Of a DNA stretch of 17,707 nucleotides, positions 1-6,986 are shown piece by piece. How positions within the stretch are numbered: position 1 is the stretch's first letter; the number at the start of each line of letters is the position of its first letter. A program made the translations under genes and the position numbers. The notes beneath the pieces were generated by a model that searched no databases, was not told where the DNA came from, and saw nothing but the letters and a program-made list of their open reading frames with translations. This DNA is from CAYUKK01 sp964445305 (GTDB lineage: Bacteria > Acidobacteriota > Aminicenantia > Aminicenantales > UBA8522). The DNA is taken from the NCBI GenBank assembly GCA_964445305.1, contig CAYUKK010000131.1, forward strand, positions 1 to 17,707, given 5' to 3'.

Positions 1-630
1 TCGTCAAAGAAGGCCAGTTTTACCCTCGAGAGTATCCCCGTGATGATCACCGTGGAATATTCTCTTCCGGTCAACGGGAAATTCTGGGTCGATTTCGGGG
101 TCAGCGGGGGGATGGCCTGGAGCAAGCTCAACTATGGAGAGGATTACGAATACGATTTCCATTACACAAGAGAAGAGCTTGGCCCCGGCGTATCCTTCCA
201 GTATGTCGAGAGGTTCCGTTCAGCCGGAGGATACGCTGAGAAGACGCGAAGCCGCGGCCCCTGCTTTTCCGCAAGCCTCGCATTTCGCTTTAAGCTCCGT
301 TCCTCCCTTTTTTTTGTGGCTGAGCTCTTCGGCCGCTGGGTTGACCTCAAGAGCTGGCAAGGAGAAAAAACCGACTCCTTTGAATGGCGCCAGATTTGGG
401 GCCCCTGGGGAGCTTTTTCGGAGAGGGGAGAGAGCGAGGAGACTTCCCCGGGTCGGTTATGGCGAGTCGATGTCCGGAGCGAAGAAACGGGACGCGCCTA
501 TCCCCGCCTGGTTTTCTCTGAGGAGAAGCCCACCTCATCGTCCTACCTTTCTGTTCGTCCGGCGCGAATCAACCTGTCCGGGCTTGGACTGAGGATGGGA
601 TTCTCCTATCGGTTTGGCCAAAGAATCTAA
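1..630 (+). CDS. Outer-membrane beta-barrel protein, 3' part (5' end outside window)
   Basis: The reading frame is open from the first base to the TAA at 628-630, so this is the C-terminal about 209 residues of a longer protein. It alternates short amphipathic stretches rich in aromatic residues and glycine (for example ITVEYSLPV, FWVDFGVSGG, SASLAFRFKL, LFFVAELFGRWV) with polar, charged loops. It ends with INLSGLGLRMGFSYRFGQRI, which looks like a last transmembrane beta-strand. This pattern fits an outer-membrane beta-barrel of the OmpA/OprF-barrel type; no named family or substrate can be assigned. The internal GTG at 40 and ATG at 43 are not preferred as starts because the frame continues upstream with similar composition. 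It converges on the S8 protease gene with a 70 bp gap. Seen: frame and strand pattern. Inferred: location and fold. Confidence 0.6.
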   Translation, partial: SSKKASFTLESIPVMITVEYSLPVNGKFWVDFGVSGGMAWSKLNYGEDYEYDFHYTREELGPGVSFQYVERFRSAGGYAEKTRSRGPCFSASLAFRFKLRSSLFFVAELFGRWVDLKSWQGEKTDSFEWRQIWGPWGAFSERGESEETSPGRLWRVDVRSEETGRAYPRLVFSEEKPTSSSYLSVRPARINLSGLGLRMGFSYRFGQRI

Positions 631-700
631 CCCCATTCCCGAAGAGAAGAAAGCGAGTGAGTCGAAAGCATCGCCTTCGTTTTCAAAGGGCGAATGGGAA

Positions 701-2572
701 TTATCGGTAAACGGAAAGCTTGAGATACTCGCTAAGCAAAAGCCCGCTCGGGCCCTCTACTCTCAACCAGAAGATGAGGCGCTGATGGGGAATCTCGGGC
801 GACAGAATGGCCACCAGAGGCGATAGCGCTTTTTGAGTTTCGGCAGGCGCCAGGGGCGGGAAGAACACCTCAGCCTCGGGAATCAAAACTCCAGGGTGGA
901 CGGAGCTGAGAAAACCGCGCAGTCCGGCCAGCGTCGAAGAGCCCTTGTTTTTCAGCCGCAATGAAATTTCCAAAGTTTCGCCGGCTTCGGCTCGGCCATT
1001 CCCGTTGCCCCGGCTTTTTCCGATGCTGTCGTCGTCGATAGAAAATCCTTCCAGGCTCACCGACGGAAGGCCGAGACCTGCTGCACGCGCAGCATCCACA
1101 ATGCCCCAGCCGTAGTCGTTATCGGGACTTTGACTCCGGCTGGCTGTGCCGAGCAGAGCCGCCCGGACGTCGGCGGGAGACCAATCGCGATGGACCTCCA
1201 GGAGAAGGGCGCAGACGCCGGCGACGAGGGGCGTGGAAAAGGAGGTGCCGGAACCTTGCCGGTAGGTGGGAAGACCGGTCGAGGTTGTGGCGGCCATCCA
1301 GTTGTTGACGCCGAGCGCGCACACTTCCGGCTTGATCCGGCCGTCGGCGGTGGGGCCGGGCGAGCTGAAGGAAGCGATCTTGCCCATGGCATCCACGGCG
1401 CCACAAGCGATGACATCAAAACCGTCAGCGGGAGCGATAATGTGGCCCCAAGCTTTGCCGCGTTCGTTGCCAGCAGCGGTGACCACGACCACTCCCAGAC
1501 TTACCGCCCGGTTAGCGGCTCGCGTCGTGACAGCCGTCTGGCCATCCATGTTGGCAAAAGTGTACCAGTCGAGATAGCCCAGGGAGGAAGAGACTACATC
1601 TGCCCCCAGGGCTTCTGCCCATTCTATTCCGGCCACCCAGAAATCTTCCTCGATGGGCAGCTCGTATTTTTCTGTCTCCGTCTTGGCTAAGAGGAAACTG
1701 GCGCCATAAGCCGGGCCGACGAGCTCGCCCGGCTTGAAGCCTCCCAGAACAGACCATGTGCCGGTGCCATGGGAATCAGAGTAATCCTCCGGGTCGCTCA
1801 GGTCTTGGGAAACATCGCCGTCGTTGTTGACAAAATCCCACTCCAAAATGACCGGGGCATGGCGGAAAATCTCATGTCCTTTGCGGAAGCCCGTGTCCAT
1901 CATGCAGACGAGGACATCGCGGCCGGAATAGCCCAGGCGGTGGAGCGGCCAAACGTTGATCTGGTTGATTTGGATGAAAGACCGGCCATAGAAGCCGGCC
2001 AGGGGGTCGTCAGGGCTAGCCTGAAAATCTGTTTCCGGCTGAGCTGGGGGCTCATAGCGCTTCCAGGAGCGAACGATATCGATGCGACGGATAAAGGGGA
2101 GCAGGGTCAAGGCTCTGATTTGTTCCGGCGTGGCTTCAACGCTGATGGCGTTCAACCAGCGGGAAACTGCTCTCCTCCTGTTGGCGATCTCTTCGACCTT
2201 CCTGACGTATGCTGGAAAGACCGGTCTATCCGCTTCGTCGATGAGTTTGCCGTGGCCGAGGACTTTGCCGCGACGCCAGAGTGAACGGGTGCTGAGGAAC
2301 TCCTTGGCTTGTTCGAGGCTTTTCTCGAGAGAAAGAGGCCGCTCTATTCCTTTATCTTTAAAATAAACCCATACGGCCAGGCTCAGCCGGCTATCCTCCG
2401 TGGCAGAGAATCTTTCTGATAGCGCACGGGAAAGAACTGTTTTGCGGGCACCCCGCCAACCGGGCTCCGATGGTTCCTTTTGAATTATCCGTGCTTCGAT
2501 GATGAAGGAAAACAAGAGGAGAACGAATAACACCGGAGCCGCCCGCAGGCCAGGGGTTTTGAGGCGATGCAT
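701..2572 (-). CDS. Secreted subtilisin-like serine protease (peptidase family S8)
   Basis: A 623-residue secreted protease. Residues 1-27 are a signal peptide (basic start, then a hydrophobic run, VLFVLLLFSFIIEA). Residues about 65-175 resemble an inhibitor-type propeptide, with SVEATPEQIRALTLLPFIRR typical of its end. The catalytic domain follows with the complete triad: Asp226 in MMDTGF, His268 in DSHGTGT, Ser444 in GTSFSTP; Asn369 in TAAGNERG is the expected oxyanion-hole residue. From about 505 comes a non-catalytic C-terminal domain with GNGNGRAEAGETLEI, like the start of CARDB/Ig-type beta-sandwich domains attached to secreted peptidases. The ATG at 2572 is preceded by a GAGG-like site 8 nt upstream. 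It is last in a leftward set, 17 bp after the AMMECR1 gene. The substrate is unknown; it is probably exported to periplasm, outer membrane or outside. Family assignment is secure; the C-terminal domain is inference. Confidence 0.93.
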   Translation of the reverse strand: MHRLKTPGLRAAPVLFVLLLFSFIIEARIIQKEPSEPGWRGARKTVLSRALSERFSATEDSRLSLAVWVYFKDKGIERPLSLEKSLEQAKEFLSTRSLWRRGKVLGHGKLIDEADRPVFPAYVRKVEEIANRRRAVSRWLNAISVEATPEQIRALTLLPFIRRIDIVRSWKRYEPPAQPETDFQASPDDPLAGFYGRSFIQINQINVWPLHRLGYSGRDVLVCMMDTGFRKGHEIFRHAPVILEWDFVNNDGDVSQDLSDPEDYSDSHGTGTWSVLGGFKPGELVGPAYGASFLLAKTETEKYELPIEEDFWVAGIEWAEALGADVVSSSLGYLDWYTFANMDGQTAVTTRAANRAVSLGVVVVTAAGNERGKAWGHIIAPADGFDVIACGAVDAMGKIASFSSPGPTADGRIKPEVCALGVNNWMAATTSTGLPTYRQGSGTSFSTPLVAGVCALLLEVHRDWSPADVRAALLGTASRSQSPDNDYGWGIVDAARAAGLGLPSVSLEGFSIDDDSIGKSRGNGNGRAEAGETLEISLRLKNKGSSTLAGLRGFLSSVHPGVLIPEAEVFFPPLAPAETQKALSPLVAILSPEIPHQRLIFWLRVEGPSGLLLSEYLKLSVYR

Positions 2573-2589
2573 CTACCTAACCTCGATTC

Positions 2590-3138
2590 CTACTCTGAAA
2601 AGACCTGAGCGGAGAAGATTTCGACCCGCGCTCCCTTCTTCCACTCATCCTCATCCAGGCCTGCCTTCAAGCAGCCGTGGCGAAGGAAAGTCTCTCTGTC
2701 CCAATGGTACTCGATGGGAACCTGTGGTAAAAGAAGACCCCTCGCGAATCCTTTGGACACGATGATACCATGCTTTCCCACCTCGATTTGAGAAACGTCG
2801 TCGATGGGCTGAGGCAGGGTGAGGACGGAAATCTCAATCTTGGTTTGGGGAAGTTCCTCCCGAGTCAAGGGCGCGAAGCGGTAATCCTGGGTGGCCGCGG
2901 CCACGGCCATCTCCATAACCGTCTCGAGAAGGGGCTTGATGGGCAAAGGGTAACCGATACAGCCGCGCAGCTCGCCCCCGACCTTGAGGGTGACAAAGGC
3001 GCCTCGTTTCTCCTTGAATTTCTTGTTTTCGACCGGCTCAACGTCCAGCATCTCGCCTGTTTCGAGGTAGTGGGTGATAGCCCGTCGGGCTAAGCTGAGG
3101 AGGACTTGTTGCTCATTTTTGTCCAGGAAGTCGACCAT
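2590..3138 (-). CDS. amrA: AMMECR1 domain protein (AmmeMemoRadiSam system protein A type)
   Basis: A small cytosolic protein of the AMMECR1 family (182 residues from this start, usual length for the family). The diagnostic LRGCIGYPLPIKPLL motif lies near residue 57, followed by the conserved DYRFAPLTREELPQTKIEISVLT and the C-terminal part HGIIVSKGFARGLLLPQV. In bacteria such proteins usually accompany a MEMO-family protein and a radical-SAM enzyme; the biochemical role is unsettled. Neither partner is in the window. Start choice: an ATG at 3144 overlaps the previous stop as ATGA, but a GGAGG sits directly against it; the ATG at 3138 is 6 nt from that GGAGG and is preferred. It is translationally coupled to the upstream JAB-like gene and followed after 17 bp by the S8 protease gene. 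Family certain, function not. Confidence 0.9.
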   Translation of the reverse strand: MVDFLDKNEQQVLLSLARRAITHYLETGEMLDVEPVENKKFKEKRGAFVTLKVGGELRGCIGYPLPIKPLLETVMEMAVAAATQDYRFAPLTREELPQTKIEISVLTLPQPIDDVSQIEVGKHGIIVSKGFARGLLLPQVPIEYHWDRETFLRHGCLKAGLDEDEWKKGARVEIFSAQVFSE

Positions 3139-3140
3139 CC

Positions 3141-3533
3141 TCATCCTCCCCCCTCGGCAAAGATCGTCGCTCGCCGGAAAAAAAATCGCTTCTCAAAATC
3201 GACGATCCATGGCCTGAACCTCATTTTTTTGGGGCCGGGCCTTACCTCAAGATAGAGCTTTCCGCAGGCAAAGGGTTGAAGGAAGCGGCTTCTATTTTTG
3301 TCCCGGCTGCGCAGAGAATAAAAGCCGATGATTTTTCCGTGAAAGTGGCGGTCAAGAGCCCAGAAGTTGGCCAGGGAAAGAAAAAAGCTCGGCCGGCAAG
3401 GGAAAGCTTTTTCCACATAAAACCGCTGGCCGCGCTTGTGGCCGAGGAGGAGGCCACCCCGGGAGGCGGCTTTGGAGTCAAGGGCCTGTCCTTCTAAATA
3501 CCAGAGCGCTTCCCTTGTCAGATGAACATCCAT
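3141..3533 (-). CDS. Degenerate JAB/MPN (JAMM)-like small protein, probably non-catalytic
   Basis: A 130-residue protein, first gene of the leftward set. Residues 25-50 (RGGLLLGHKRGQRFYVEKAF) match the first conserved block of JAB/MPN-fold proteins (glycine-rich strand, then a strand leading to a proline). Residues 67-80 (KIIGFYSLRSRDKNRS) sit where JAMM peptidases have their IVGFYHSH...S..D metal site, and LYLEVRPG at 93-100 resembles the following strand. The two metal histidines are replaced (FYSLRS), and no glutamate precedes the GGLLLG block, so a zinc isopeptidase is not expected. It could be a structural or regulatory relative. This is a pattern-level call without alignment; an unrelated small protein remains possible. 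The ATG at 3533 lies 7 nt downstream of a TATAAT box, suggesting a leaderless message. The stop overlaps the AMMECR1 start region. Confidence 0.5.
   Translation of the reverse strand: MDVHLTREALWYLEGQALDSKAASRGGLLLGHKRGQRFYVEKAFPCRPSFFLSLANFWALDRHFHGKIIGFYSLRSRDKNRSRFLQPFACGKLYLEVRPGPKKMRFRPWIVDFEKRFFFRRATIFAEGGG
3145..3149 (-). promoter_or_regulatory. Shine-Dalgarno site deciding the AMMECR1 start
   Basis: GGAGG on the minus strand directly abuts the ATG at 3144 (too close to serve it) and is 6 nt from the ATG at 3138, so it favours the latter start. It lies inside the end of the upstream gene, consistent with coupled translation. Confidence 0.55.
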
Positions 3534-3540
3534 TGGCCTT

Positions 3541-3549
3541 ATTATATCA
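3541..3549 (-). promoter_or_regulatory. Extended -10 promoter of the JAB-like/AMMECR1/S8 gene set
   Basis: Read on the minus strand the site is TGATATAAT, a perfect -10 hexamer with the TGn extension; the -35 region (TTCCGC or TTTCCG) is weak, as usual for extended -10 promoters. The hexamer ends 7 nt before the ATG at 3533, which puts transcription start at or next to the start codon. Confidence 0.6.
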
Positions 3550-3617
3550 GAATGAGAGATCGGGCGGAAATCAGGCTTAAAGGCTCAGAACCCGCAAAAC
3601 GTTGGGGGGTGAGCTCT

Positions 3618-3646
3618 TGCGGGCTGGAGCCGCTCCAGACTCCGCA
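3618..3646. repeat. Two-tier hairpin downstream of the methyltransferase
   Basis: Outer arms TGCGG (3618-3622) and CCGCA (3642-3646) enclose CTGGAG, CCG, CTCCAG (3624-3638). All arms are perfect. No T-run follows on either strand, so not a classical intrinsic terminator. It lies in the 154 bp gap between the methyltransferase and JAB-like genes. Confidence 0.5.
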
Positions 3647-3687
3647 CCCCGAAGAACCCGAGGGCTTCCACCTCCGCTATGGGGGCT

Positions 3688-4599
3688 TCAGGCCAGCGTC
3701 CTGGCCGCCCGACATGTGATCCCAGATAGATTATTCGCGCCCCCGAAAGATTTGCTACTTCCTAAAGGCTCGGATTGGCAGGGGACTCCGAGCGGTGCCG
3801 CCCTTTCACCCTTCCGGGCCCAGACCATCAGGCTGTAGCCTTTAAGGAAGAAAAGAAGCGAATCGAGGCGGGAAAAGATCCAGACGAGCGGATAAATGAA
3901 GGAATAGAGGGTGAAGATTCTGGCCTGGCGGCTGAATTCTGTGGCCGAAGAAGGTCGGATGTGGCCCTCCCGAGTCTCTTCTGGCTGGGGTTTGGAAAGG
4001 AGCTTTATATAGACAAGGTTGAGGAGAAGCTCCAGAAACTCTGAGAAAAAGCGGGAGTAGCTCACTTTTTTTTCTGGCACCAGACCCGAGCGCTCAAGCT
4101 TAGCTTCAAGCTCTCTGGCCGAATAGCCTTCTCTTTTATGACCGAAGTATTCCAGCTTGAGGCCGAGCGCAGCACGGAGCTTATGGAGGAGAAAAAACTT
4201 GCCCGTCTGGGGAGTGACCAGGATGAGTTCACCGTTTTTTTTGAGAACCCGACCTATTTCCTTGAGCACCTCTTCATCCTTATCGACGTGTTCGAGATAG
4301 TCCAGGCAGAGAACCGTGTCGAAGCAGCCATCCGGAAAAGGAAGACGATCGCCCCTGAGCTGGACCAGGTCTCGGCCGAGGAGGGAGTGCGCTTCCCTAA
4401 GGCTTGGCATGTCCTCGTCGCCGCTCACCCAGAAACCCCCTCTCTGACGGAGATGGAAGCTCAAGAGCCCCTGGCTGCAGCCTAAATCAAGCGCAACACG
4501 GGAGTGGTTGATCGGCAGGCTGCGGCGGAGTAGCCTTAGCTTGTCTTTTTTTTTGATGGACCTCGCCGTCAGGCGGACCTGCCAGGGTTCCTCGCGCAT
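3688..4599 (-). CDS. Class I SAM-dependent methyltransferase with membrane-associating C-terminus
   Basis: A 303-residue protein. Residues 34-50 (RVALDLGCSQGLLSFHL) are motif I of the Rossmann methyltransferase fold, the SAM-binding loop. LPFPDGCFDTVLCLDYLEHV (86-105) is the motif II/III region of Methyltransf_11-type enzymes, and EIGRVLKKNGELILVTP (114-130) the following helix-strand. Residues about 184-202 and 228-262 contain hydrophobic segments (FLELLLNLVYIKLL; LYSFIYPLVWIF; LLFFLKGYSLMVWA), suggesting membrane attachment, as in methyltransferases acting on lipids or glycolipids; the substrate is not identifiable. The natural end of the domain appears to be near residue 263. The last about 40 residues are low in pattern, and residues 281-294 are encoded by a copy of a dispersed 43 bp repeat, with a hairpin over the stop region. 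The ATG at 4599 is 7 nt from TATAAT, so the message may be leaderless. Divergent from the hydrolase gene. Confidence 0.82.
   Translation of the reverse strand: MREEPWQVRLTARSIKKKDKLRLLRRSLPINHSRVALDLGCSQGLLSFHLRQRGGFWVSGDEDMPSLREAHSLLGRDLVQLRGDRLPFPDGCFDTVLCLDYLEHVDKDEEVLKEIGRVLKKNGELILVTPQTGKFFLLHKLRAALGLKLEYFGHKREGYSARELEAKLERSGLVPEKKVSYSRFFSEFLELLLNLVYIKLLSKPQPEETREGHIRPSSATEFSRQARIFTLYSFIYPLVWIFSRLDSLLFFLKGYSLMVWARKGERAAPLGVPCQSEPLGSSKSFGGANNLSGITCRAARTLA
3691..3706. repeat. Hairpin overlapping the methyltransferase 3' end
   Basis: GGCCAG, CGTC, CTGGCC: perfect 6 bp stem with a 4 nt loop, immediately next to the stop codon at 3688-3690 and 11 bp from repeat copy A. It may protect or terminate the message, although no U-tract follows. 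Confidence 0.45.
3717..3759 (-). repeat. Dispersed 43 bp repeat, copy A (inside methyltransferase 3' end)
   Basis: Read on the minus strand, it starts AGTAGCAAATCTTTC and ends ATCTATCTGGGATCA. It matches copy B at 17047-17090 in about 40 of 44 positions (three substitutions, one indel), in opposite orientation. It encodes residues 281-294 of the methyltransferase. Similarity stops at both ends. Confidence 0.75.
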
Positions 4600-4606
4600 C
4601 GGCTGG

Positions 4607-4635
4607 ATTATAATTTCTTAACCCCCAAAACACAA
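4607..4635 (-). promoter_or_regulatory. Methyltransferase promoter, probably giving a leaderless mRNA
   Basis: On the minus strand, TTGTGT (4635-4630), 17 nt spacer, TATAAT (4612-4607). The -10 ends exactly 7 nt before the ATG at 4599, so the expected start point is the A of the ATG. No Shine-Dalgarno site exists, and no later in-frame ATG precedes the SAM-binding motif. Confidence 0.55.
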
Positions 4636-4655
4636 GCGAGGGGCCGGGCAAATTC

Positions 4656-4684
4656 TTGACTCGAGCTGGAGTTGGAATTATGAT
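4656..4684 (+). promoter_or_regulatory. Promoter of the hydrolase-xerD pair
   Basis: TTGACT (4656-4661), 17 nt spacer, TATGAT (4679-4684): a near-consensus sigma70-type promoter. The expected start at about 4691 leaves only about 11 nt before the ATG at 4703. It lies back to back with the methyltransferase promoter in a 103 bp intergenic region. Confidence 0.65.
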
Positions 4685-4702
4685 ACCCAGCAAGAAAAGA
4701 AA

Positions 4703-5323
4703 ATGGATTACAAGCTCGTTGTCGTCGGTCCGCTCGACACCAATTGCTATCTCGTCTATTGCCGGGAAACCCTCGAGTGCGCCGTTATCGACCCGGGAGC
4801 GGAAGCGGACAGGATATTTCCTGTCATTGCCGAGTTTGAACTCCGGCCCATCCTTATCCTCAATACCCACGGCCATATCGACCACACCGGCGCCAACAAA
4901 GATATAAAGGAAAAATTCAACATTCCCCTCGTTATCCATCCACTCGACCGCAGCCTTCTCGAGAAAGTCCAGCCGTTCGAACTCAGTTTCTTCCTTGGGG
5001 CCCGAGAATCGCCGCCGCCCGACCGTTTGCTTCAGGATGGAGAGATTATCTCTGTCGGCAGGTCGAGCCTCCGCGTCGTTCACACGCCCGGCCATACGCC
5101 GGGAAGCGTTAGTTTCCTGGGTGACGGATTTCTTCTTTCTGGAGACACCCTCTTTTGCGGCGGCGTCGGTCGGACTGACCTTCCCGGAGGTTCGCTCCGA
5201 GACCTGGAGGAGTCGATCAAGACAAAAATCCTCACCCTTCCTCCTGAAACAATCGTTCTCCCCGGCCACGGTCCTTGGACGACCGTCGGCGACGAAAAAG
5301 AATCCAACCCTTTCCTCGGATGA
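4703..5323 (+). CDS. Metallo-beta-lactamase fold hydrolase, glyoxalase II-like
   Basis: A 206-residue cytosolic hydrolase (no signal peptide). It carries all metal-binding motifs of the glyoxalase II branch: THGHIDH at 55-61 (ligands His56, His58, Asp60, His61), HTPGHTPGS at 127-135 (His131), GDTLF with Asp148, and LPGHGP with His189; the ending ESNPFLG is typical of the short YcbL/GloB-like hydrolases. Length fits those proteins rather than full GloB, which has an extra substrate domain. The likely substrate class is a thioester such as S-lactoylglutathione or another thiol conjugate, but this cannot be read from sequence. The ATG lacks a clear Shine-Dalgarno site and lies only 18 nt after a TATGAT -10 box, implying a leader of about 11 nt. 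The stop overlaps the recombinase start as ATGA. Confidence 0.9.
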   Translation: MDYKLVVVGPLDTNCYLVYCRETLECAVIDPGAEADRIFPVIAEFELRPILILNTHGHIDHTGANKDIKEKFNIPLVIHPLDRSLLEKVQPFELSFFLGARESPPPDRLLQDGEIISVGRSSLRVVHTPGHTPGSVSFLGDGFLLSGDTLFCGGVGRTDLPGGSLRDLEESIKTKILTLPPETIVLPGHGPWTTVGDEKESNPFLG

Positions 5324-6222
5324 AAAAGACTTCTCTGTCGGCCGAGGAAGCTCTTCGGCTTTTCTTGGAATATCTTTCCGTCGAGAAGGGGTTATCCCCA
5401 AACACCCAGCTTGCCTACCACCGCGACTTGAAAAAGTTCCTTCTTTACCTCAAGCGGGAAAGAATGGATTGGTCGAGACCGGGCGAGGAGAATCTGGTTC
5501 GTTTCGTTCATGAGCAGAGTCGGCTCGGCCTGCAGTCCCGTTCTCTGGCACGGCTCATCTCTTCTTTAAGGGCATTCTACAGATTCTTGATTTTAGATGG
5601 GCTGGCTCAGAAAGACCCGACAGCCCGACTCGCTTCGCCAAAGACTTGGCGGGCGCTCCCCAAATTCCTGACCATCGCTGAGGTGGAGACGCTTCTCAAC
5701 CAGCCCGACCTGACCACTCCTTCCGGGCTTCGGGACAGAGCCATGCTGGAAATCCTTTATGCGGCCGGGTTGCGCGTTTCTGAGCTCTGTGAGCTCAAGC
5801 CATCTGACCTTCACCTTGAGGGGGCCTACCTTATTTGCCTGGGGAAAGGGGGGAAGGAAAGGGTTGTTCCGCTCGGTCGGTCAGCTGTTGCCTTCGCCCG
5901 CCGCTACATCAAGGAAGTCAGGCCCCGATTGGACAAGAAAAGCCAGGAAGCGCTCTTTCTCAGCCGGCGGGGCCTTCCCTTTACTCGCCAGGGAGTGTGG
6001 AAATTACTCCGGGAGTATGCGCGGCGGGCTCGCCTGAGTGCGAAGATTAGCCCCCACGTCCTCCGTCACTCTTTCGCCACCCATCTCCTCGAGAGAGGTG
6101 CGGACCTTCGCTCCGTCCAGATGATGCTGGGCCACAGCCAGATCACCACTACCCAGGTTTATACCCACATCAGCCGCCAGAGGCTCCGCCACATCTACGA
6201 AAGGTACCACCCGCGGGCCTGA
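5320..6222 (+). CDS. xerD: Tyrosine site-specific recombinase, XerD/XerC type
   Basis: A 300-residue recombinase, the usual size for Xer proteins that resolve chromosome dimers at dif. The N-terminal SAM-like DNA-binding domain (about 5-100) has LEYLSVEKGLSPNTQLAYHR. The catalytic domain has a full active-site set: Arg152 (AAGLRVSEL), Lys176 (LGKGGKERVVPLG), His246 and Arg249 (SPHVLRHSFATHLL), His272 (MLGHSQITTTQVYTH) and nucleophile Tyr281. The spacing and motifs are those of housekeeping Xer rather than of phage or integron integrases; XerC versus XerD is not firmly separable, XerD favoured. The ATG at 5320 overlaps the hydrolase stop (ATGA), indicating coupled translation; a TTG at 5275 in the same frame would extend into the hydrolase and is not preferred. 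No dif-like site was recognised nearby. Converges on the next gene with a 6 bp gap. Confidence 0.92.
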   Translation: MKKTSLSAEEALRLFLEYLSVEKGLSPNTQLAYHRDLKKFLLYLKRERMDWSRPGEENLVRFVHEQSRLGLQSRSLARLISSLRAFYRFLILDGLAQKDPTARLASPKTWRALPKFLTIAEVETLLNQPDLTTPSGLRDRAMLEILYAAGLRVSELCELKPSDLHLEGAYLICLGKGGKERVVPLGRSAVAFARRYIKEVRPRLDKKSQEALFLSRRGLPFTRQGVWKLLREYARRARLSAKISPHVLRHSFATHLLERGADLRSVQMMLGHSQITTTQVYTHISRQRLRHIYERYHPRA

Positions 6223-6228
6223 GACAGA

Positions 6229-6942
6229 CTACTTACTCTGGGTGGACCGCGGGACGACCGACAGCCTGACAATGACAGAATGGGCGTGGCGCACGAGCAC
6301 CGTCCGGTTGGGCTTGAGTGTCCAGGAACGGTTTTCCCAGCCCCAAGAATAGGTTCGGTCCACGCGGTCGGCATACATCTCTCTTTCCTCCAGCGTAATC
6401 CGGTTGGACCCCTTGGTCACGTGTTGATTGTAGCTGATTTGTTGATCGCGCTGATTGTTCTCGGCCGAGGAGGGGAAAAGAAGGACGAAAGAGTCTTCGC
6501 TTTCGGCCTGGGGAACGACGATGCCGGTGACGAGGAAATCAAGGTGGAGTTGGCCAGCTCTCCGGATGATATAACGGAAGGCAAGGGATGGCCTATCTCT
6601 GAAGTCGGTGGTCGTCGCCCGCGTAGCTGCGTCGGCAGTGAAGGTAGTCTCCGAAGCTGTCCATTGCTGGAGTTCACTTTCGAGCGAATAAATTAGGTAA
6701 TCGTCTTCATCGCGCTCCATCAGACCGCGCCAGCGAAGGGCGAACGCGTAGTGGCCAGCCGAGGACCGGTCACCGCTTTCGAGTCCGTACTCACCTTCCG
6801 CTTCGAGGTGGAGGATGATTTGCCACCAGGCTGGCTTTTCTTGAGCGCGGCCGGGGCCCTCATTGAGGCCCGTTTGGCCGGTAACCATGGCCAAGAGGAA
6901 CAGGCCGCTGGCTAACAGAGCTTGCCTTTTTTGAAGGCGCAT
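6229..6942 (-). CDS. Secreted protein of unknown function, divergent from the efflux operon
   Basis: A 237-residue protein of no family I recognise. Residues 1-34 form a plausible signal peptide: basic MRLQKRQ, hydrophobic ALLASGLFLLAMVTG, and a likely cleavage before QEK near residue 34. The mature part alternates beta-like strands (IILHLEAEGEYGLE, HYAFALRWRGLM, LSFRYIIRR-like LAFRYIIRRAGQLHLDFLVTGIVV, RTVLVRHAHSVIVRLSVV) with polar turns, compatible with a periplasmic or outer-membrane beta-rich protein. It is divergent from tetR, and its probable -35 overlaps that of tetR, so a shared control region with the pump genes is possible. It lies 6 bp from the end of the recombinase gene, convergent. 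Seen: signal peptide and strand pattern. Inferred: export and co-regulation. Confidence 0.7.
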   Translation of the reverse strand: MRLQKRQALLASGLFLLAMVTGQTGLNEGPGRAQEKPAWWQIILHLEAEGEYGLESGDRSSAGHYAFALRWRGLMERDEDDYLIYSLESELQQWTASETTFTADAATRATTTDFRDRPSLAFRYIIRRAGQLHLDFLVTGIVVPQAESEDSFVLLFPSSAENNQRDQQISYNQHVTKGSNRITLEEREMYADRVDRTYSWGWENRSWTLKPNRTVLVRHAHSVIVRLSVVPRSTQSK

Positions 6943-6956
6943 GTCTTACCCCTTCT

Positions 6957-6986
6957 ATTTTATTTCCTTGGCCGCACCCTTGACAA
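6957..6986 (-). promoter_or_regulatory. Possible promoter of the secreted-protein gene at 6942
   Basis: On the minus strand, TTGTCA (6986-6981), 18 nt spacer, TAAAAT (6962-6957). The -35 box overlaps the -35 of the tetR promoter on the other strand, so the two divergent promoters would compete for polymerase. The leader would be only about 7-8 nt. Confidence 0.4.

Noticed and set aside
1130..1690. Plus-strand open frame of 186 codons
   Set aside because: It lies wholly inside the S8 protease gene, whose catalytic motifs are on the other strand.
5275..5319. TTG start extending the recombinase upstream by 15 residues
   Set aside because: It overlaps the hydrolase by 49 bp; the ATG at 5320 gives the usual XerD length and an ATGA junction.
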